Shown here in pieces: positions 58,500 to 64,000 of a DNA stretch of 64,000 bases. Each line of letters begins with the position of its first letter. The first letter of the stretch is position 1. Origin of the DNA: Amnibacterium endophyticum (lineage in GTDB: Bacteria; Actinomycetota; Actinomycetes; Actinomycetales; Microbacteriaceae); assembly GCF_042680685.1 (NCBI RefSeq), contig NZ_JBHUEA010000005.1:94308-158307 (forward strand). The letters run 5' to 3'. A program made the translations under genes and the position numbers. A model generated the notes under the pieces. The model did not search any database. It was not told the DNA's origin and worked only from the letters and a program-made list of their open reading frames with translations.

Positions 58500-61070
58500 A
58501 TGTCTCAGACCCCTCGACGCCCCCGTCCGGCGGCCGCGCTCGCCGGCGTCCTCGGGATCGCCGTCGTCGCGGCCCTCATGATCACCGCCGGCGTCGCCCC
58601 CGCCGTCGCGATGACCGGCAGCGGCAAGTCCTCCGGCCTCGGCCTGTTCGACTCGCTGCCCGACGACTACAAGATCGCCGCGATGCAGCAGAAGACGGAG
58701 ATCTACGCGAAGCGCGGCAAGAAGGAGGTGCTGCTCGCGAGCTTCTTCAACCAGGACCGCGAGGTCGTCACCTGGGACAAGATCCCGGACACGGTGAAGA
58801 ACGCGACGCTCGCCGCCGAGGACGCGCGCTTCTACGAGCACGGCGCCGTCGACCCGATGGGCATCCTCCGCGCGATCGGCGCGAACCTGGTGCGCGGCGG
58901 CTCGCAGGGCGCCTCGACGATCACGCAGCAGTACGTGAAGAACGTCTGCGTGCAGGAGGCGGAGCTGCTGCCCACGCAGGAGCAGGTGTCCGCGGCCTAC
59001 GCGGAGTGCACCGGCGGCATCAAGCGCAAGCTGCGCGAGGCCCGCCTCGCGATCGACCTGGAGAAGCAGTACAGCAAGAACGACATCCTGCTCGGCTACC
59101 TGAACATCGCCGGCTTCGGCGGTCGCATCTACGGCATCGAGTCGGCGGCCCAGTACTACTACGGCACCCACGTCGAGGACCTGACGGCGGCGCAGGCCGC
59201 GAGCCTCATGGCCATCGTCAACTCCCCGAACTCTCTGCGCATCGACGAGAAGGCGAACATCGCGCAGAACACGGTGCGTCGGGACTACATCCTGAAGACC
59301 GAGCTCGAGCACGGGATGATCTCGAAGGCCGACTACCAGGAGGCGGTCGCCTCCAAGGTGAAGCCGAAGATCACGCCGACGCAGACGGGCTGCGCGCAGG
59401 CGAAGTCGGCCGCGTACTTCTGCTCCTACGTCGTCAACACGATCCGGAACAACAAGATCTTCGGCGACACCCCGGCGGTCCGGGACCAGAAGCTGCAGAG
59501 CGCGGGCTGGAAGATCCACACGACACTCGACCTCGGGCTGCAGTCCGAGGCGAAGGACGCGATGACGGCCTCGGTACCGGCCAAGTCGCCCGCGGGCACC
59601 GACCTCGGCGGCGCCGCGGTGAGCGTCCAGGTCGGCACCGGCCGCATCCTCTCGATGGTCCAGAGCAAGCGGTTCGACGAGTCGCAGGGCAAGGACACGA
59701 AGGGCGCCGGGTACACGGCGACCGCCGTGAACTGGAACACCGACGTGAACTACGGCGGGTCCAACGGCTTCCAGCCCGGCTCGACCTACAAGGCCTTCAC
59801 CCTGATCGACTGGCTGGAGCACGGCCACGGGTTGAACGAGATCGTCGACGGCACGGGCAAGACGTGGCCGGCGGGATCCTTCCCCTGCGCGAGCCCGGAC
59901 GGCCCCTTCCCCGCGGGGAACGACACCGCCGGCGAGGGCGGCTACCAGACGGTCATGCTCGGCACGGCGCGCTCGGTGAACGGCGTCTTCGCCTCGATGG
60001 CGTCCAAGCTGAACCTCTGCGACATCCGCTCGCAGGCGCAGAAGCTGCTCGTGCACCGCGCGAACCTGAAGGAGCTGCAGGTCAACCCGTCGTCGATCCT
60101 CGGCACCAACGAGGTCGCCCCGCTCACCATGGCGACGGCGTACTCGGGCATCGCGAACAAGGGCGAGGTCTGCTCGCCGATCGCGATCGACCGCATCGAG
60201 ACGTCGGACGGCTCGAAGGTGGACCTGCCGAAGGCGGACTGCCACCAGGCCATCCCCTCCGGGGTCGCGGTCGCCGCCGGGTACGCCCTGCACGGCGTGC
60301 TCACCGGCGGCACCGCTGCCGCCGACGCGCCGTCGACGGGCGGCGCCTGGGGCTTCGCGAAGACCGGGACGACGAACGACGCGAAGTCGACCTGGGTCGT
60401 CGGCGGCACGACCAAGGTCGTGAACGCGGTGTGGGTCGGGAACGTGAACGCCCAGACGACGAATCTCCGCCAGGTGTTCGGCTGGTCCCCGTGCCAGAGG
60501 ACGGCCGCCGACGCGCGGCACTGCGTCTGGAGCGGGGTCATGCGCGCGGCGCAGGCGAAGTACCCGGGCGACACCAGCTGGCCGCAGCCCGAGGCCCAGT
60601 ACCTCTACGGTCAGCGGACCGCGCTGCCCGACGTCGCGGGCCGCTCCTACGAGGACGCGAAGACGACGCTGCAGGCGGCCGGCTTCCGCGTGAAGAAGGG
60701 CGGGAAGACCCCCTCGAACGACATCGCGGAGGGCGCGGTGATCTCGAGCGACCCGGGCAGCGGGACCATGGCGTCCGCGGGCACGCTGGTCACGCTGACG
60801 CTCAGCTCCGGCCCCGAGCAGGAGCAGCCGCAGGCCCAGCCGACTGCGGCTACCGTGCCGAACGTGGTCGGGATGACGCTGCAGGACGCTCGGAGCACGC
60901 TGGCGACACAGGGCTTCCAGTCGCCGACCGTGTTCTACCCGCCGGGCGGCACCACGGGGTCGTGCAAGGTGGGGCTGCAGGACCCGGCGGCGGACGGCGC
61001 GACGCAGGTCGACCCCGCGGCCACCCAGCTGCGCCTGGCCGTCGACGGGACCCCGCAGCAGTGCCCGTAG
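58500..61070 (+). CDS. ponA: Class A penicillin-binding protein with PASTA domains
   Basis: An 856-residue bifunctional cell-wall synthase. One N-terminal membrane anchor is followed by the GT51 glycosyltransferase (LAAEDARFYEHGAVDPMGIL, GASTITQQYVKN, KLREARLAIDLEK). The transpeptidase has PGSTYK with the active Ser, SVN and KTGTT. Two PASTA repeats end the protein (ALPDVAGRSYEDAKTTLQAAGF and TVPNVVGMTLQDARSTLATQGF), sensing muropeptides or lipid II. ATG at 58500 follows a TACCCT box. Confidence 0.95.
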   Translation: MSQTPRRPRPAAALAGVLGIAVVAALMITAGVAPAVAMTGSGKSSGLGLFDSLPDDYKIAAMQQKTEIYAKRGKKEVLLASFFNQDREVVTWDKIPDTVKNATLAAEDARFYEHGAVDPMGILRAIGANLVRGGSQGASTITQQYVKNVCVQEAELLPTQEQVSAAYAECTGGIKRKLREARLAIDLEKQYSKNDILLGYLNIAGFGGRIYGIESAAQYYYGTHVEDLTAAQAASLMAIVNSPNSLRIDEKANIAQNTVRRDYILKTELEHGMISKADYQEAVASKVKPKITPTQTGCAQAKSAAYFCSYVVNTIRNNKIFGDTPAVRDQKLQSAGWKIHTTLDLGLQSEAKDAMTASVPAKSPAGTDLGGAAVSVQVGTGRILSMVQSKRFDESQGKDTKGAGYTATAVNWNTDVNYGGSNGFQPGSTYKAFTLIDWLEHGHGLNEIVDGTGKTWPAGSFPCASPDGPFPAGNDTAGEGGYQTVMLGTARSVNGVFASMASKLNLCDIRSQAQKLLVHRANLKELQVNPSSILGTNEVAPLTMATAYSGIANKGEVCSPIAIDRIETSDGSKVDLPKADCHQAIPSGVAVAAGYALHGVLTGGTAAADAPSTGGAWGFAKTGTTNDAKSTWVVGGTTKVVNAVWVGNVNAQTTNLRQVFGWSPCQRTAADARHCVWSGVMRAAQAKYPGDTSWPQPEAQYLYGQRTALPDVAGRSYEDAKTTLQAAGFRVKKGGKTPSNDIAEGAVISSDPGSGTMASAGTLVTLTLSSGPEQEQPQAQPTAATVPNVVGMTLQDARSTLATQGFQSPTVFYPPGGTTGSCKVGLQDPAADGATQVDPAATQLRLAVDGTPQQCP

Positions 61071-61984
61071 TGCGCGGCGTCGCCGGCGGCGTCCTCGCCG
61101 CCGGCGCGGCGACCGCGGCGTGGGGCGTCCTCGTCGAGCGGAACCTGTTCACGCTGCGGCGGACGACCTTCCCGGTGCTGCCGGCGGGCAGCCCGGACCT
61201 GCGGGTGCTCCACGTGTCCGACCTGCACATGGCGCCGTGGCAGCACCGCAAGCAGCAGTGGGTGCGGAGCCTCGCGGACCTGCGGCCCGACCTCGTGATC
61301 GACACGGGCGACAACCTCGGCCACGAGCTGGGGCTGCTCGGCCTGCGGGCCGCGTTCGAGCCGCTGCGGGGCGTCCCCGGCGCGTTCGTGTGGGGCTCGA
61401 ACGACTACTGGGCGCCGCAGGCGAAGAACCCGTTCCAGTACTTCGAGGGGCCTTCGGGCGGCGGCGGCGAGCGGCAGCCGAAGCGGCTCGACACCGACGC
61501 CCTCGGGCGGCACCTGATCGACCTCGGCTGGACGGACCTGAACAACCGCGCGGCGCGGATCGTCGTGCGCGACGTGCCGATCGACCTCGTCGGGGTCGAC
61601 GACCCGCACCGGGAGTACGACCGCCTGGAGCAGGCGCTGCCGGGCCTGCGCGGACTGCGCCGCCGCAAGCAGAAGGCCGCCGTGACCATCGGGGTCGCGC
61701 ATGCGCCGTACCGACGGACGCTCGACGCGCTCGTCGACCAGGGCGCCGACGTCGTCCTCGCCGGTCACACCCACGGCGGGCAGGTGTGCGTGCCCGGCTA
61801 CGGGGCGCTCGTCACGAACTGCGACATCCCGCGCGAGCAGGTGAAAGGCCCGTCGACGTGGGAGCACGACGGCCGCTCCGCCCGCCTCAACGTCTCCGCG
61901 GGCCTCGGCACGTCGATCTGGGCGCCGGTGCGCTTCGCCTGCCGACCCGAGGCGTCCCTCCTCACCCTCACCGCCGCCTCCTGA
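61061..61984 (+). CDS. Metallophosphoesterase
   Basis: A 307-residue calcineurin-like phosphoesterase. The motifs are in order: VLHVSDLHMAP (Asp-x-His), VIDTGDNLG (GDN), FVWGSNDYW (GNHD-type, here GSND), GVAHAPYRR and LAGHTHGGQV. One N-terminal hydrophobic segment suggests a membrane-attached enzyme. It overlaps the PBP gene by 10 nt from this GTG, or by one base if the GTG at 61070 is used. Such proteins next to ponA are common in actinobacteria; the natural substrate is unknown. Confidence 0.87.
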   Translation: MPVVRGVAGGVLAAGAATAAWGVLVERNLFTLRRTTFPVLPAGSPDLRVLHVSDLHMAPWQHRKQQWVRSLADLRPDLVIDTGDNLGHELGLLGLRAAFEPLRGVPGAFVWGSNDYWAPQAKNPFQYFEGPSGGGGERQPKRLDTDALGRHLIDLGWTDLNNRAARIVVRDVPIDLVGVDDPHREYDRLEQALPGLRGLRRRKQKAAVTIGVAHAPYRRTLDALVDQGADVVLAGHTHGGQVCVPGYGALVTNCDIPREQVKGPSTWEHDGRSARLNVSAGLGTSIWAPVRFACRPEASLLTLTAAS

Positions 61985-61988
61985 TCTC

Positions 61989-62045
61989 GTCGGTCGGCGT
62001 TCGTGCTGCTCCGAGCGCGTCTGAGCAGCACGAACACCGACCAAC
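61989..62045 (+). terminator. Terminator behind the metallophosphoesterase gene
   Basis: A long inverted repeat: 61989-62010 faces 62024-62045 with only a few mismatches; the loop is 13 nt. Confidence 0.7.
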
Positions 62046-62096
62046 GGCAGTCGGCCCGCGCGTCCGCTATCCTTGTCATGCCCGTTCGCGGGCGAC

Positions 62097-62170
62097 CGGG
62101 ATATAGCGCAGCTTGGTAGCGCGCCTCGTTCGGGACGAGGAGGTCGTGGGTTCGAATCCCGCTATCCCGA
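62097..62170 (+). tRNA. tRNA-Pro (anticodon CGG)
   Basis: A complete cloverleaf. Acceptor CGGGATA pairs with TATCCCG, discriminator A. The anticodon stem CCTCG/CGAGG holds the loop TTCGGGA, anticodon CGG at 62131-62133. The T-arm is GTGGGTTCGAATCCCGC. CCA is not encoded (the next bases are CAA). Confidence 0.96.
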
Positions 62171-62254
62171 CAACAGTTCGGCCGGAAACCCCCTGATCGT
62201 GCAGGGGTAGCGGGATCCGAGGGGCCAGTCCCCTGTCCCCCTGCCGCACTCTCG

Positions 62255-62371
62255 GGTCGTAGTGAAGGTGCGCGTCACCGCGCCGGCGACCGTGCCACCG
62301 TCCGGGACATGCCAGAGGCGGACCTGACGCGCATCGCGCAGCAGTTCGGCCGCCTCGGCATCGCCGCCTGA
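62255..62371 (+). pseudogene. Possible gene remnant
   Basis: A frame without start ends with MPEADLTRIAQQFGRLGIAA-stop, which reads like a genuine protein C-terminus (amphipathic helix) but has no upstream gene body. It may be the end of a lost gene. The parent family is not recognised. Confidence 0.25.
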
Positions 62372-62375
62372 CCAC

Positions 62376-62411
62376 GCAGCGGCCGCTGTGCGAACGCACT
62401 GCGGCCGCTGC
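62376..62411. terminator. Hairpin behind the acyltransferase gene
   Basis: An 11-bp perfect stem GCAGCGGCCGC / GCGGCCGCTGC (62376-62386 with 62401-62411), 14-nt loop, 10 nt after the stop of the acyltransferase on the minus strand. Confidence 0.7.
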
Positions 62412-62421
62412 TCGTCGCAGA

Positions 62422-63561
62422 TCAGGCGTTGACGAGCCGGCCGCTCTCGGTCGGCGCAATCGAGGGCGCGACCTGGCGTGGAGCCATCAGCCGGCGCCCG
62501 GCGCGGATCAGCGGCTGCTCCACCAGCCGGTACAGGACCTCGGCGATCGCCAGCGAGATACCGACGATGGCGGCGAGGTGGGCCATTTCGACGAGCTTGT
62601 TCGAGGATCCGGCAGGGATGACATAGCCGACGACGGTGACGACGAGCGGGTGCACGAGGTACAGCGCGTAGGAGCGCGTACCGACGTAGACCAGCGGTCG
62701 GACGCTCAGCACGCGGCCGAAGGGCTGTGCTCCGACGAGTACGCCGGGCAGAGCGAGCACGGTCAAGAAGGAGAAGAGCGTGTGCACGTGCCCGTGGATG
62801 CCCTCGAAGAGCAGCGCCTGCACTACGGCGGCTGTGACGACCGTGCCGGTGAAGGCCGGGTGCGTCAGCGCGGCGATCCAGCGGTAGGTGCGGCGGTCGT
62901 GCATGAGCACCGCGAGCAGGCAGCCGAGCACGAGGGGCGTGTACGTCGCGAGGTAGTAGACCGGCACGGCCTGCGACTGCTCGGCGGCGAGCGTGAAGGC
63001 GAGCAGCGCGATCAGCATCGGGATTCGGACGCGTCGGACCGCAGCGACCGCGAATGCAAGCAGCGGCCAAACGACGTAGAACTTTTCCTCGATCGCCAGC
63101 GACCAGGTGTGGCCGAAGAGCGAGGTCGGGGCCCAGTCGTTCTGGTAGGTCAGGTAGTAGGGCAGGCTGCCGATGAATGCGTCATGGCCCCACTGCAGGT
63201 TCAGCACCACGATCAGCAGCACGAAGATGGCGAGCACGGCGAAGTAGACCGGCAGCAGTCGGAAGCCGCGGCGCAGGTAGAACCTGCCGAGGTGCACGCG
63301 GCCGGCGCGGGTCTCCTCGCGGAGCAGCAGGGTGGTGATGAGCCATCCACTGATAACGAAGAAGACCGTCACACCGATGGTGCCGTGCAGCTTCATCCAC
63401 AAGCCGTCCTGCGAGTGCAGTCCGATGACGAGCAGGATGCTGATCGCTCGAAGCCCGTCGAGGGCCGGGAAGTAGCGGGTCCGCTGGAAATGGTCGAACG
63501 GCCTGCTGTAGCTCGTGGCCGTGGTGAGGGTCGCTCGCACCCGGCGAACGGTACGGACCAT
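62422..63561 (-). CDS. Acyltransferase-3 (OafA/YrhL-like) membrane protein
   Basis: A 379-residue integral membrane acyltransferase with about ten membrane segments. YFPALDGLRAISILLVIGLH is the family's N-terminal signature with the catalytic His. HGTIGVTVFFVISGWLITTLLLREE, FYLRRGFRLLPVYF and FGHTWSLAIEEKFYVVWPLL complete the set. It would move an acetyl or other acyl group to a cell-surface glycan or lipid. Codon use is a little less G+C-biased than its neighbours, so transfer is possible. Confidence 0.9.
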   Translation of the reverse strand: MVRTVRRVRATLTTATSYSRPFDHFQRTRYFPALDGLRAISILLVIGLHSQDGLWMKLHGTIGVTVFFVISGWLITTLLLREETRAGRVHLGRFYLRRGFRLLPVYFAVLAIFVLLIVVLNLQWGHDAFIGSLPYYLTYQNDWAPTSLFGHTWSLAIEEKFYVVWPLLAFAVAAVRRVRIPMLIALLAFTLAAEQSQAVPVYYLATYTPLVLGCLLAVLMHDRRTYRWIAALTHPAFTGTVVTAAVVQALLFEGIHGHVHTLFSFLTVLALPGVLVGAQPFGRVLSVRPLVYVGTRSYALYLVHPLVVTVVGYVIPAGSSNKLVEMAHLAAIVGISLAIAEVLYRLVEQPLIRAGRRLMAPRQVAPSIAPTESGRLVNA

Positions 63562-63686
63562 CCGACCGAGACCCGTCAGCCGCGCCGTGAAGTGTGGTAC
63601 GCAGCCACGTTCTCAACGACACGAGTAGCCGTTTGGATACTTGGAGGGCCGCATACAGGAAGCAGATGCGGCCTGACACGCCCTCA

Positions 63687-63714
63687 GCGGGTTCGAATCC
63701 CGCCACCCCGACCA
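63687..63714 (+). other. 3' fragment of a tRNA gene
   Basis: GCGGGTTCGAATCCCGC (63687-63703) is a complete T-arm, followed by CACCCCG, A and CCA: the 3' acceptor half of a tRNA. The 5' half (an expected CGGGGTG start plus D- and anticodon arms) is absent upstream. This is the kind of scar left where an element integrated into a tRNA gene. The rest of the 362-nt gap 63562-63923 shows no credible gene. Confidence 0.7.
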
Positions 63715-63923
63715 GACCGCTTCATGCGATTTCGCCGACTCGCCAGGGCGACCGGCATCTTTAGCATCGAGTTCAGCCAGCCGTCCTCGCCGAGCCGTGA
63801 TCGCGCTTGCCGCCGCCGTCGAGGCGTCGCATGAGAGAGCGGCGGTGCACTGTTTTCGCGGCTGACACCGTTCTCGGCGGCGTCTGTCACTCTTCGCGCC
63901 CCGTCCTCGAGCGGCATCCGGCA

Positions 63924-64000
63924 TCAGAACGGGGTGTTGTCGTCCTCCTCGTCGATGGCGGTGCCGTCGTCGGCCCAGCGGATCGTGGGACCGGTCTTGG
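63924..64000 (-). CDS. C-terminal end of an unidentified protein with an acidic tail (5' part outside window)
   Basis: Only 25 residues are present, ending IRWADDGTAIDEEDDNTPF. The acidic run closing in PF resembles the protein-binding tip of single-stranded DNA-binding proteins, but is too short to identify. Confidence 0.4.
   Translation of the reverse strand, partial: KTGPTIRWADDGTAIDEEDDNTPF

Noticed and set aside
62148..63703. 15-bp direct repeat GGGTTCGAATCCCGC as att sites of an island
   Set aside because: It is the T-arm, which many tRNAs share, and the acceptor sequences that follow differ (TATCCCG versus CACCCCG). The second copy is better read as a fragment of a different tRNA.

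Overview
High-GC actinobacterial chromosome, most likely a member of the Microbacteriaceae (inference). The evidence is the codon use (G or C at nearly every third position), frequent GTG starts, many start codons sitting 6-7 nt after a TANNNT box (leaderless mRNAs), a 6C small RNA, and the gene orders manB-add-deoA-nucleoside ABC transporter-cdd, sdhCDAB, and topA-tmk-holB beside a Tad-like pilus locus.

Layout. 1-10,230: end of a phosphohexomutase gene, an orphan PTS IIB, then a nucleoside uptake and salvage block on the minus strand (adenosine deaminase, thymidine phosphorylase, DUF4232 lipoprotein, two ABC permeases, double ABC ATPase, BMP-family binding lipoprotein, cytidine deaminase). 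10,275-11,426: mannose-1-phosphate guanylyltransferase. 11,569-15,198: sdhC-sdhD-sdhA-sdhB. 15,326-35,280: housekeeping and envelope genes (sulfotransferase-like protein, Tat-exported PhoX-type protein, secreted propeller-like protein, PTS enzyme I, YhjD-type membrane protein, xth, trpS, FAD oxidoreductase, hydrolase, ribokinase, DUF308, ABC exporter, AbiEi/DUF559-like protein, gabD, pncA, D-Ala-D-Ala carboxypeptidase). Four copies of one long palindrome lie directly behind stop codons in this stretch. 35,480-41,688: tRNA-Thr, secreted TAP-like hydrolase, holB, tmk, topA. 41,871-42,625 and 55,334-57,496: a Tad-like pilus locus cut in two.

The cut is the main discovery. About 12.7 kb (42,626-55,337) is inserted inside the gene for a 68-residue DUF4244 pilin-like protein. 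Its 5' part is at 55,334-55,437 and its 3' part at 42,519-42,625. Joining the halves at the shared GCGA restores one uninterrupted frame (207 nt including the stop), and joining the element ends gives a near-perfect palindrome, as expected for attP of a large serine integrase. The element carries that integrase at its right end, an HUH-type rolling-circle Rep, two small HTH-like proteins, a 918-residue MmeI-like restriction-methylation fusion enzyme, a small resolvase, several unknown proteins, and a four-gene operon headed by a TIGR04255-family protein, which is the best candidate here for an undescribed (possibly defence) system.

57,606-61,984: 6C RNA, ridA, DUF4177 protein, a bifunctional penicillin-binding protein with PASTA domains, and a metallophosphoesterase. 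62,097-64,000: tRNA-Pro, an acyltransferase-3 membrane protein, a tRNA 3'-end fragment, and the end of a protein with an acidic DDNTPF tail.
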